A DNA stretch of 64,000 nucleotides, taken from contig JAUDYN010000001.1 in the NCBI GenBank assembly GCA_030407005.1, forward strand, positions 4,504,378 through 4,568,377. The letters are read 5' to 3'. Below are positions 1 through 10,439 of the stretch, piece after piece. Position 1 is the stretch's first letter. Every line of letters begins with the position of its first letter. The DNA comes from Desarmillaria ectypa (Eukaryota; Basidiomycota; Agaricomycetes; Agaricales; Physalacriaceae). The notes below the pieces were generated by a model. The model searched no databases and was not told the DNA's origin. It was given only the letters and a program-made list of their open reading frames with translations. A program made the position numbers and the translations under genes.

Positions 1-38
1 CGATTAACAATGTGTGAACTCTGATCCCCAAAGTGTAG

Positions 39-185
39 CATGGACTGCACTATGTGTATGAGAATGGGACTATTCACGAGCATCAAATGAAAGACCCCCC
101 AAAACGCTCTGCTACTGAGGACCCTAAGGATTACTTCAAACCAATGCCTCGACCAATCCTTAAGAAACGGCGTCGGAAAATCTAA
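39..185 (+). CDS. 3'-terminal exon of a gene cut by the window edge; unknown protein
   Basis: An exon open from a splice acceptor (gtgtag ending at 38, with a CTGAT branch-like site at about 21-25) to a TAA at 183-185. It encodes 48 residues starting HGLHYVYENGTIHEH and ending in a basic tail ILKKRRRKI. The charged tail resembles a nuclear localisation signal, but this is inference. I do not recognise the family; the start and upstream exons lie outside the window. The reading frame has no stop between the acceptor and the TAA, and the intron end looks canonical, so a true last exon is more likely than chance. Confidence 0.5.
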   Translation, partial: HGLHYVYENGTIHEHQMKDPPKRSATEDPKDYFKPMPRPILKKRRRKI

Positions 186-382
186 TAACTCAGTTTTACC
201 ATGATATTGGAACTTGATTACAATTTATCGCACTGGTCTTTAGCTACTTTAGACTTATATTGTCCAAATTCTTCGAAGTCTAGAGTCAATATTTTGAATT
301 CTCTCTGGATTAAAAGTTTTTAAAGCGTAATTGATGTAGGATATACTATTATAACTATCAGAAGAGTATAATAACGATGTAC

Positions 383-1035
383 TCTCACAAAACAATGATA
401 TGCACACCTGCGTGGTGCCTGCGTGGTGCCTGCGTGGCGTGTGTGGCGGCGTGGTTGGTCAGCGTGGTCATGCGTGGTAAGCCTGCGTGGCTGCGTGGTA
501 CGCTAGTGTGGTCACTTTCGTGGTCCAAGGTTAATATCTGCATAAGAAAGCGTAGTGTTCGTATGTTTAGACTGGGTAGTTCCATCGGTTTTCGGGCGGT
601 TCATGCGGACTTTATGCCGGGATTATGTCTATAGCGGTGTACTAGTGTTAGTTAAAGAACTTTGAGTGATCAAAATGGAAAATTAGCCGTCTTTGACAAT
701 ATTGCCTTCTCTAAATTATAGACGTGTAACTGTATGATACATAAATACCTTGGAAATATAAATCCAAAGCTCGAAAGCTTTTAATTGACTGTCACGAAGT
801 GCACTAACATTTAACATCATTTTGACAAATATCGGATATCACCCTAATTGCGACCTGTACACTGTGGAGGATATGTTAATGATGAGCAGGATATACTCTA
901 TTATCATCAAGAAACATGTAAAGTAAAGTCGACTAATAAGTCACTTCAACTAAAAGTTGAACTTGCGTGGCTGCGTGGTCGCGTGGCACGCAAGCATGGT
1001 ACCACGCAGGTGACCACGCAAAATTTCTAGTGCCC
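383..1035 (+). mobile_element. Non-autonomous repeat element, copy 1 (fullest copy, 653 bp)
   Basis: Repeat family with three copies in this window. It starts TCTCACAAAA and ends AAATTTCTAGTGCCC. The first ~120 bp carry many TGCGTGG units. The last ~75 bp carry the same motif in both orientations (GCGTGG ... CCACGC), giving inverted subterminal motifs like the transposase-binding arrays of MITE-type elements. No transposase is encoded; the small ORFs inside it (377-634, 848-1030) are by-products of the repeats. No clear target duplication is visible. The class (MITE versus other) is inference. Confidence 0.6.
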
Positions 1036-1196
1036 CGAAATCTGCTCTGTGATGGAGAGCTCGCTCGTGTAGTCGGATATGAGAGGTAAGAAAGCCCTTT
1101 AATGTTCGATAGCTGTGACTTGGGTATAGTAAGCGATGTATTTCCTATCCTTGAGACTGATATTGGCTGATATGATTACCATATATTAAAAACGTG

Positions 1197-2504
1197 TTAG
1201 GACCTTAAATTGTCGTACTCACATTTGATACATCTATCTTTGTGCTCCTTCTTCCAGTGTGTCTATTGACACAACATAGAAAAGTACTGCACACTTTTGC
1301 ACCGCATTGTATATTCCTCGCATATAGGTGTCGGCACTAGGTAGAATGCAACGAGAAGAAATTGGTAATATCTAAAGAATGGAAGACTTACCGCAAAGCA
1401 AACATTGCGTAGTTTATCGCGCTCCTTCTTGATCGTGTAATGGTTTTGAATGATAGATTTAATATCTCCCCAAGCGCGAGCCATATCCGCTGTATAGTAT
1501 TTAGTATCCACAATAACACTTTTCTTGTCCAAATAAGCGATAGAGCGAACAACGCAATGGGTGGTTGATCTGTAGGAGGTGTAGAGTATAACAGTGTCGG
1601 TGATCAAGGAAATGACGTGCTGCACGCCATGAATCTCAGAAGGTGGGAGAAGTGGCCAGAGACGTAGCAATATCCCTAAAACGTGATTATTGACCATCGC
1701 AAAGACTATAGGGAGATTGCAGTATAAAGGACTAGCGCGTACGAAATCCACTGTGTTGGAAAATCAGATCAAAAGTCTGGAATCTGGGAAGGTCGAATAC
1801 GAATGATCTTGGTAACATATTGTCGCACAAGAGTACACGGAAACCTTACACTCGCCTCGTGTATCATCGCTTCTGCTAAAATCGGAGATTTACATATGAT
1901 TCGCATGGGGCTCAGACAATAAGGTAATCATCGTCACATCAAACATGCTCAACGTAGTCTTCCAAAACAGAGTTAAAGCAAAGCCTCGCCGTCTCCTCTG
2001 GGACCACTTCCAGCGGGAACCTACCGTCCCATCGCGTTTCCTGCGTGGCCAGAATAGATTACAATAGGAACTCAAATTATGGACAGCAACATGGCAACAG
2101 GAGCGGCACAATTCGCGCCAAAATTCGACAAGTTGAGGGTGCATTGTGTCATCAGCGGAGATGGTTCTGTAATCTGAGAGGTTTCCGACAAGGGATCGCA
2201 GGCACACGGCGGTCGCAGTATTCATAGCCGTTAAATCGAAAACCACCACCGAGTCTGACACGGAACGACTCTTGGAGGTGCATATACAAGTGAAGTGTAG
2301 ACTCCATGCACGTATCGCCGGCCATAGACCGAGAAAGTCCGCGCGCCTGTTTACAAATCCCTGATCCGATTCTGGATGATAAAAGTCGTCTATATCCCTA
2401 CAGATGGCTCGAAAACATGCCATAGCCATAATAGTGGAGGGTCTGTTTAACGAGTCTCTATTACTCAAGGGAATTTTGTGGAGGGAAAGGTGGCGTTGAA
2501 ACAC
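1197..2504 (-). pseudogene. MYND-type zinc-finger protein, decayed
   Basis: Minus-strand coding blocks typical of the large agaricomycete MYND family. The N-terminal half (2504-2080) has the characteristic WPAIRAWSLHF block. After a likely intron there is ETRWDGRFPLEV...LEDYVEH (~2045-1955). Block 1751-1391 ends KKERDKLRNVCFAV before a GTAAGT donor. A C-terminal MYND finger follows (about 1320-1205): MRCKSVQYFSMLCQ, then an in-frame TAG, then THWKKEHKDRCIKCEY. The stop sits inside the finger, and the expected YCS is YFS, so one zinc ligand is lost. A good GTGAGT donor follows the finger, but the downstream coding (KDRKYIAYYTQ, ~1110-1150) is out of phase. MYND fingers bind proline-rich partner peptides; this copy is probably inactive. 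Exon limits are approximate. Confidence 0.6.
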
Positions 2505-3407
2505 TTCGATCTACGCCAGAAATATCTTAGATCTGTTGGAATTCGAACACGGGAGGGAACGAAAAGAGCAACTCGTTTATACCTATATGTCGACATGGTG
2601 GTAAATAGTAAAGCAAGGAAAGGTACGGGTACGGTAAGTAACGGCTCTGCGAAGCCGGTTCATTCCGATGGCTCCTACAGCCACCAGTAACTCTAATAAG
2701 ATCCTAAAACCTCGTCCAGAGAGGAGACGGAGCCGTTCATTTATTGTTTCTTTAAGCTATTCCATCAAACCCTCTTCATCAACAGAAGTTATCTGCTCCA
2801 CCATCCTTCCAAGACTTGCTATTGTAGATCCTTCGCTATAACCGGATAAATCAATCAACTGATATCCCCTTATGGTAACTAGGTTCAACCAGCTGCGTAC
2901 TCACTCGTACCAAGCTCGTACTCTCGGATATGGCACCATTTGCTCCTATGTTAAAGTTTCCTTAGATGATTGTGTTTTTATGATGTTCAGATATGCAATA
3001 GATTACACAGGTTTATTTGAATATGACTGTAATTTCTGATATTCAACAAGAACTTCATTCATCATGCTTGTGCTCAAGTGCCCGCCATAATAAGGATTTT
3101 AATACTTACTGCTGCAAGTTGTTGGTCACATAAATTATGCAATCATAATATTATCCTGCAAATCTCACACACTAGACATTGGAGGAGCCGTATGCAAAGA
3201 CTTTTGAAGAATGAATAAACTTGCTATGGTAGATTGAGGATGATTCGGATGAAGCATGACTCTAACGTCTCGTCAGTCGGATATAAGCAGACAAATATGA
3301 ACTCTTAATTGGTCTTGAATAGTGGCGTGTGATTGTTTCATTCCATGTCGAAACGCTAAACTTTGTATACCGATGAGATGGAAAGTGTTGGACACAACCG
3401 AAAACAA
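2505..3407. other. Intergenic, no gene seen
   Basis: AT-rich stretch between the MYND pseudogene and the second repeat copy. The short ORFs at 2478-2690 and 3273-3510 have no recognisable features. It may include the promoter side of the minus-strand MYND remnant. Confidence 0.4.
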
Positions 3408-4014
3408 GGGCACCAGAAATTTTGCGCGGTCACCTGTGTGGTACCACGCTTGCATGCCACACGACCATGCAGCCATGCAGGTTCAGCCTTTAGTTGAAGT
3501 GACTTATTAGTTGACTTTACTTTACATGTTTCTTAATGATAGTAGAGTATATCCTGCTCATCATTAACATGTACTCCACAGTGTACTGGTCGCAATTAGG
3601 ATGATTTCCGATATTTGTCAAAAATGATGTTAAATGTTAGTGTGCTTCGTGACAGACAATTACAAGCTTTCGAGCTCGAGTTTATGTTTCCAAGGTATGT
3701 CTGTATCGTACACTGACATGTCTATAATTAAGAGAAGGTAATATTGTCAAAGATGGCTAATTTTCCATTTTGATTGCTCAAAGTTCTTTAACTAACACTA
3801 GTACACAGCTATAGACATAATCCTGACATAAAATCGGCACGAACTGCCCGAAAACCAACAGAACTATTCAGCCTAAACATATGAAGACTACACTTTCTTA
3901 TGTAGATATAAACCTTGGACCATGCAAGTGACCATGCTGGTGTACCACGCACAACACACACGCCACGCATGCACCATCCACACCATGCAGGCATGCATAT
4001 CATATTTTGTGAGA
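3408..4014 (-). mobile_element. Non-autonomous repeat element, copy 2 (reverse, 607 bp)
   Basis: Reverse-orientation relative of the 383-1035 element, alignable from GGGCACCAGAAATTTTGCG (the 3' end of the family) to TTTTGTGAGA (the 5' end). Many positions that are CG in copy 1 are CA or TG here (GCGTGG to GCATGG), the pattern left by deamination of methylated CpG. The 73-codon ORF at 3809-4030 is part of the repeat. Confidence 0.6.
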
Positions 4015-4251
4015 AAAGAACTTTGAGCAATCAAAATGGAAAATTAGCCATCTTTGACAATATTACCTTCTCTTAATTATAGACATGTCAGTGTACGATA
4101 CAGACATACCTTGGAAACATAAACTCGAGCTCGAAAGCTTGTAATTGTCTGTCACGAAGCACACTAACATTTAACATCATTTTTGACAAATATCGGAAAT
4201 CATCCTAATTGCGACCAGTACACTGTGGAGTACATGTTAATGATGAGCAGG
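3553..4251. repeat. Large inverted repeat: two identical 237 bp arms around a 225 bp spacer
   Basis: The arm 3553-3789 is the exact reverse complement of 4015-4251 as I read it, with no mismatch, while both differ at many positions from the homologous part of copy 1. The left arm is inside repeat copy 2; the right arm is most of copy 3. The structure could fold into a long hairpin as RNA or as single-stranded DNA. Confidence 0.85.
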
Positions 4252-4276
4252 TGACCACGCAAAATTTCTAGTGCCC
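4015..4276 (+). mobile_element. Non-autonomous repeat element, copy 3 (truncated)
   Basis: Begins abruptly at AAAGAACTTTGAG directly against the end of copy 2 and ends with GTGACCACGCAAAATTTCTA then GTGCCC, the family 3' end. It lacks the TGCGTGG-rich 5' section, and about 95 bp before the 3' terminus are deleted (GATGAGCAG is joined directly to GTGACCACGC). Confidence 0.6.
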
Positions 4277-6689
4277 ATGCTAATACGGATGATATCCCAC
4301 GTTTAGTATAACCGATGTCTATATTAGTCAACCTAACCCTACACGATGATCGAACCTATCGCAGAGTTCGTCCCTCCTTTCCGAGTGCTTTTTCATGATA
4401 GTTTTTGATATTCTATGCCCCTACGATGTTGGTCTCCACAGAATGACGTACAATGTACGCAGAAATAGACCTATTTATTTATTTGTTGAATTATTGAACA
4501 GCTATTCTTTTACTGACATGAGATTATGTTAGGATGTCTATCATCTTTGTGTGATAGACCTCTTTCTATGTAGAGGGCCTGGAATGCATAGTGAGACGAA
4601 CATGCAAGGGAGGGTTTCCCTATGATATCAGAACAATATCACTGGCTCCAAATGCGAGCATAATCATATTCTGAAAAGGCATGATATATCTCCATGTTCA
4701 CATAGCAACGACATTTAGAAGTCAAGGTTTACTTGATGTTGTAGTATTGCGCCGTTGATGAACGCTCAGTGTGACTTCTTGGAGGACAGCCATTCCAAGA
4801 AGAGATGTGTTCGTGATAGGGGGGATGATCTTGATAGGAAAGAGCATTAGTCCGCGGAACGACCCATAAAGAGGAGATTACTCACTTTCTTCGTGAAAGA
4901 CAAAGGGAGAACACATATAGCCATAACCCGACTTGACATAACTAATGACGCGTTCGTTCTCTCGCCATTGGAGCACACAGTGGAAACCCTCGCAGAATCC
5001 GATAGATGGAATGACTCGATGGAGGAAAAGCTAGCTACGACAACTGGAAAAATTGTCTACTGCCGTAAACCATCACGCGAGCCGGCCCGAATCGGCCTTC
5101 GTCTCCTCTTGTCTACGCTCCCAACAGCTTCAGTCCCCTCTCTCTGATCTAAAACTGACAGTCCGCACCGAAATGAAGCTGAAGAATCTGGCTCTTTACA
5201 GCACTAGCTCCGCAAGTATCGGTATTTGGGAAGAAGATTTGAGCCCCCTGATAGTGCATATCCTCGCAGCGGGCATAAAAAAGCTGACATCTCTTCATTG
5301 TTGGTCTCTATCGGAAAACAGCAACTGCTTCGGATCACGGCTATAATTCAGCGTACATGCAACCGGCGAGAACGTGGTGCGCCTAGCCAACATTCAGAGT
5401 AGGAATCTACCCTATATACCATGTTGAAGGGAAAACGGACGACGATGCCAGCATACTAAGTTTCCGTAAAGTGCAGAAAACCGCCTCGACAAGTTGTTGG
5501 ATCGTGGATCAAACATGCTCCATCAGTTGGCATCTGTTTGTATCGTGTCTGTGAAGTCAACGATTACTGAAAGAACCTCACATAGCAAGTAGTTGCTACC
5601 TCATACACAATGGACGCCGCGGATGATCGATTTACGTGTACTGGGAGATCTGAAAAATTTGCGGACCTTTAGCAGAGGTCGGTGATTGAAGAATCGCAGG
5701 CCGATTCACACTGACACCGCAATAGCTGCCGTTCCGTCCAAACAAAAACGTGTCAAAGGGGAAACCGACCGAGAATCGCATTCTACACAGCGATCATCGA
5801 TGTGGAGTGATATATCACAGGTCGGATAAAGATAAGACAGACATAGTACCTGTTCTGAATTAGCGATTTCGTTCCATGTGGCTAGAATACTCGCCTAATC
5901 CTGATACGACATCAATATTGCGTCTCACCATCATTCGACCATTCAGCTTATCCGAAACAAGATAGCTTATAGACTCTCCCACTGAAAGAGTGATACCATG
6001 GAGGGTGCGACCGATCAACGTGGTGATGGTTAAGAACAGAATGCTGATATGGCTGTGCAGGCCCATGCGTTTAGGTACGAGTTGTTGATCGATGCAAATG
6101 ATGAATCTTGGCAACCCATCTATTCTCACCAGATATAAATTCAGCTGACCAAAAAATATTGTGCCGCAGCTATCTGCATGACTCTGTCATACCGGCTATA
6201 CACAGGTTCCGCAGACTTTCAGACCCTGTGGCCATCCACTTTCCAGACGATAAATTCTATTCGGGGAATTTCTTCTGAATTAAATTAGCTACCTATGAAT
6301 CATGAATCATTCCTTCTCATGTTAGGTTGAGTAATAGTTAGGGGCTGATAAGAGCACATGACTATCTGGTGGACGAAGAAGCTGAATGACCACTTCAATG
6401 CAAAGGGGATGCGCTGATTTGTGCTATGTAGTAGTAATTCATAACAGCTTGTGTTCCTACATCAAACTGCAGTATAGGCGCCGCTGTAGAATGCTAAGAC
6501 GAGTCTGGAGATCTAGTACTTTGTGAAAAAGGCATCTCTATCTCGCAAGATTCACAGAAATATGGTCACTCGAACCCCACACGTTGACTACCAGGCAATC
6601 ATGTTAGCAGTTACACTAACAAGATTACGTCGTGATCCCTAGGGGGTCGTAGGAATACATATAGAACCTCTGAAGGTCAACAAGGTTGA
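4277..6689. other. No confident gene; possible decayed coding sequence
   Basis: Plus-strand ORFs at 4893-5147 and 5053-5346 and a minus-strand ORF at 5860-6129 (89 codons, hydrophobic centre) have protein-like composition. I cannot assign them to a family or join them by convincing splice sites. The segment 5590-5690 reads like a leucine-rich stretch (IDLRVLGDLKNLRTF), as in F-box proteins, so degraded F-box copies are possible but unproven. Confidence 0.3.
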
Positions 6690-7447
6690 TAGGGAGATAC
6701 GAATAAGGTATGCGTTCGAGGGTCGCTTCCGTGATAGGCGATGAAGACAAGAGGTTGTTCAAAGCCATGGCTACATCTTCTCAAGCGACCAATAAGGGAG
6801 ATATTTATCCTCCTTAAATTGGTCGCCGGGAGAGAGACCCAGGACAAGAATGGGCATCACATTTCCAAGTTCATAATCAGGTCCAGACTTAACCAGCGCT
6901 GATAATATAGCATTAGAGCACTTAGAGGATACAGGATGTATTCTGAATCACACTCCACACCCAACTGAATGGGCCGATCACAGGAAAGAGCCGTATTTTT
7001 GGAGGAACGTAAGACTGTAGAAGGGCGATGGAAGAATACAGATTTTTGTCCACAGAGTAGGGCATGAACGAGAGATGGTTCGCCAGGTAGAGCAAACATG
7101 GCAGAGGATCTATGGGGATAAATCGGGACTATGAGACGAGAGGAGGCCAAATATCTGGAGCAATGTTTCTCGAGCCAAACTACGTATCGGAGCCAAGAAG
7201 GACCTACAACCAACAAAAGCCTTGAGGAGTTTTCCGCGTTGGTTTCGGGTTTTAGAGAACAGAGGATCAATCTTCCAGAGCCCCTCCTCAAGCCGGGTTA
7301 TATCATTCGAGATGGAGGCTTCACAGATGTCAAAGGATGAGAATCGAGATTGCAAGAGTTCAGTAGCATCTACAGAAGGAGAATAAGGGTGTATAGTGTC
7401 GAATTGACATTTAGCACAGATATCCTGGATGACGTTCCTAATACAAA
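6690..7447 (-). pseudogene. F-box-like protein, decayed (agaricomycete family)
   Basis: Minus-strand coding in the classic layout of agaric F-box proteins. A cysteine pair (CAKC, ~7425) and an SVDATELLQS block come first, then a charged helical segment, then SFLAPIRSLARETLLQIFG (~7190-7135, the F-box start). After an in-frame TAG at 7110-7112 it continues as ILCHVCSTWRTISRSCPTLW, the usual F-box second half. A frameshift near 6975 is followed by LSALMLYYQRWLSLDL (the usual RW-SLDL block) and then by weak leucine-rich pieces to about 6690. The TAG stands where the family has a Trp codon (PW.L..VC). F-box proteins dock substrates onto SCF ubiquitin ligases; this copy cannot make a full protein. 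The start codon and first exon are unclear. Confidence 0.65.
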
Positions 7448-8129
7448 ACACAAAGATTGACGATAAGATGTGCGTACCATTATCACTTTCCTGGCTTGTG
7501 TGAATATACCAAGATGAGAACGAAGCTGAAGTAGAAATGCTTTTCATTGCTATATATCATCCTGATGCGAGGCTGTGAAGGTAGCGACCAATTTTCTCTC
7601 GGCGCGAGCCGGTTTGAGCTTTCAAAACGTCTTGATGGCACGTGATCAAATCGTGGCGACGCGTCAAACAGAGGAATCAGAAGGATAATGATGAGAATGA
7701 AATAGACTCCTCCAGTTTTTACAGTTGCCATTTTATCGCTTAAATATTGAACGAGTTTTATAAATGCTAACAGGAGCGCCTGAAGAATACTGCGTTTTAC
7801 TATATTAGCACGTTTGTCTTGTTGTTATTCGGATTTTGAGCTGACATTTTGTGCAGCGCATGCACGTGGGAAGAAGTGCAAGGGAACTTTCAAAGTCTCC
7901 TGTATAAGTTTTTAAATCCTCAGCGTCGCAATTTGTGCCGATATTCACTAATGATCAGCGTCTCTTTTGGGTGTGACGACAACATAGATACCTTACTATT
8001 GAGTAATGGAATTTCTAAATCACAACCCTGACCTGCTGCATCGGGCAGTCATCTGAAAAGGAAAGGTTGCGCTTGGATATGTTATACACGCGAAGAAGTA
8101 AAAACTCGATACATTTACGATCGGCACAA
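7448..8129. other. Intergenic; one weak secreted-protein-like ORF
   Basis: The minus-strand ORF 7731-7483 (82 codons) opens with a hydrophobic run (GGVYFILIIILLIPLF) resembling a signal peptide, followed by a basic segment. It could be a small secreted protein or chance. Nothing else is recognisable; the stretch holds the downstream side of the oxygenase gene. Confidence 0.25.
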
Positions 8130-9433
8130 TTATGCCCGGCCTGCTTCCGTTCCCCGACTTGCCTCCCACGTCTCCGGTCCCTATCATGAAACAGTGAGTA
8201 GGAAAAGTGGACAGAGAATGCACTGTACGCACAGTCCTATTCTTCATTCTCTGATTTTTGATCCTCCTCGTGAACCACTCGTATGCCGTCACAGGAGTGT
8301 TTAGCTGATCCGAATTCTCGACTGCGGCAGCAATTATTGGACTCTCGTCTACTAGAGGTCGAAGGAGGACGGAGTTCCCGGGTCTGGTGAAATACACAAG
8401 GGACCAGCGCTCGAGATGTGCTTGAGGACCGGGAGGTGGACTGCGCGCGATGGTTGTTAGGTGATAAAGGGAGAGAATTGGAAGTCACATCTTACACGAC
8501 TCGGTGAATATTAGATCGTAGGATTCCCCCGCTGAACAGTGCCAGTGCATCACCAACATTGCAGATGGCGTATCCCGGAATAGGCTATCAGCGGTTTATC
8601 ATTAGCTGAATGTAAACAACAGCCTCAATTCACCTTCACATACTGCCACTCCTCATACCCAGGCGGGAGCACCTGCAGCCCTCCAAGTCGGTTATGCAAG
8701 AAACTCAAAGAACCGAAATCCGTATGCGCCCCGATAGCCATGCGATCGCTGGTGTAGCCCGCGGGGCTCTTGATTGTCCTAGCCTCGCTCGCGCTGAATT
8801 CTTCCTGACTATGTTTCTCCGCAAGAGATCCTTCCGGTAATCCGAGCTTCACACTGAAGATGGCGAGGACCGTGTCGTTGATTTCTACAGACTTGGTGAT
8901 AAAGGGCTGGATAGTGCTGGACATTCGGGCGTTCACGGTGCTGGGGTACTCTCGTCGTACGGGAGTGGGGTACGCTAGGGCATCGTCTTTGGCGATGTTA
9001 ATGAATTCGACGGTGTCGGTAACTCCACTGGCATCGACAGCGTTCAAACCGGCAGCTTTATACCTGTATCACTGATTAACGTTAGAATTTTCGGAAGGCA
9101 TGTGACTCACCCAAAAGACATCCCATCGTCGCCTTGCTCGTACTTCATCTTCTCCTCAATTGGTAGCCTCATAGTCTCTTCGCCCATATCAAACATTCCA
9201 TCAGCTTCTTCCTCCACACCATGATTCTTCAGACTGTCCAATGAAATCATATCAGTCCACGTGGAGCCATGATTAGAAACTTGTACTCACTACCAAAATC
9301 CCAGCTGCGTGGCCGCTCTCCATAATCTCTCAATCTCCCCCTTATCGCCCGCCTTCAGAAGGGCATAGTCGATAACGAGAAGAGGGTGGGTGGGGACGTC
9401 GTCCGGAAAAGGTGGGAACTTAGATATAGTCAT
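8130..9433 (-). CDS. 2-oxoglutarate/Fe(II)-dependent oxygenase (isopenicillin-N-synthase-like), 347 aa
   Basis: Six exons: 9433-9291, 9233-9111, 9063-8634, 8584-8496, 8440-8233, 8180-8130. The five introns are 47-58 bp, all GT-AG, and every phase matches. The start is the ATG at 9433, giving MTISKFPPFPDD and then the non-haem dioxygenase N-terminal region (GFWYLKNHGV, residues 45-54). The catalytic half shows the iron ligands H202 and D204 (GAHTDFGSLSF) and H259 (SNIHRV), and the 2-oxoglutarate-binding R273/S275 (RWS). The C-terminus is RRIKNQRMKNRTGPETWEAS. The length is normal for fungal members. Known relatives oxidise small molecules, often in secondary metabolism; the substrate cannot be told. 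No biosynthetic cluster surrounds it. The gene is intact, cytosolic by appearance, and the best-resolved metabolic gene in the left half. Confidence 0.93.
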
Positions 9434-10439
9434 GATATGATTAAAGAGGATGGCTCCACGGCTTAAAAGGTTTCAAGCACCGGTCACGAGTACCAGCTAT
9501 GGTGTAAATATGAAGCCACCTGAAAGAATTTGGACGGAGATTTTCCCATTCGAGATATCCTATGGCTTCTATCACCTGATGGGAGCATTACTTGGCGCCC
9601 TCAGGAATGCTCAGACTTACGACCTTTGCGTAATGAGAGCACAATCCGCCAATTGTCTCTGATATAGAGGTTCTGAGAAGAGAGTTTGTGACTAGTGGTT
9701 ATTGTGCGGAGTACGGCCACAGGCAGGAGTGGAAGGAAATTGATTAGTCCCACGATAGAAACGCATTGCATGCCGGCATCGGGCTTTGTTCGTAATACCT
9801 GTCTCGAAGCACAGTGCACAGTCCGGAATATTTAGTTGTCCGTGATTTGTCGAAGTTGCAAGAGGTGTCTATGGAATACATGAATACTTGTATATGGAAA
9901 GAAAAGCTGCTTACTTTAAAATGGAAGAAGCCATCACAACGCAAGTCGTACGTAGGCTGGCGGATGTAATGTTAGAAATTGTCCGCACGGAAGCAATAAC
10001 CGAGTACATACCATATGATAGTAATCCTTTGTAAACAAGTCAACGGCGTAGTCGAAATGTAAACCGGAAATTATTTTCTCTTAAAAGACAAGCGTGTGAT
10101 CCAAAATATTGGCGCGGGTTATGGATGTGGAATACAAACAACTGAGCAATGGAACTGCTGATCCGTCCGACGGCAAAGAGCTGGGCAAAACCTTGACATC
10201 AAGCAGAATACCAGAGACCTGAGTGTGCCTTAAAGCTTAATTGATTGCCGTTACATAGGGGAATGATATACCATGGCCAACAAACGGGAGATTTGGGTGA
10301 GGTCCTTCGGAAAGGGTACAAGACCCGGGACTCCGGATATGTCCGAAATAAATATGCTGTCTGATCACGTGCACTGATGCACGCTTAATTCCATTTTTCC
10401 ACCGCAAATTCTGTTCGTGCCAGGTTTGAGCATTATATA
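9434..10439. other. Intergenic, no gene seen
   Basis: Upstream region of the oxygenase gene and target of the retroelement insertion. Short ORFs on both strands (for example 9450-9662 +, 10237-10479 -) have no coding features that I recognise. Confidence 0.4.

Noticed and set aside
377..634. 85-codon ORF rich in Trp, Val and Arg
   Set aside because: It is generated by the TGCGTGG repeats of the short mobile element; the homologous copy at 3809-4030 reads differently.
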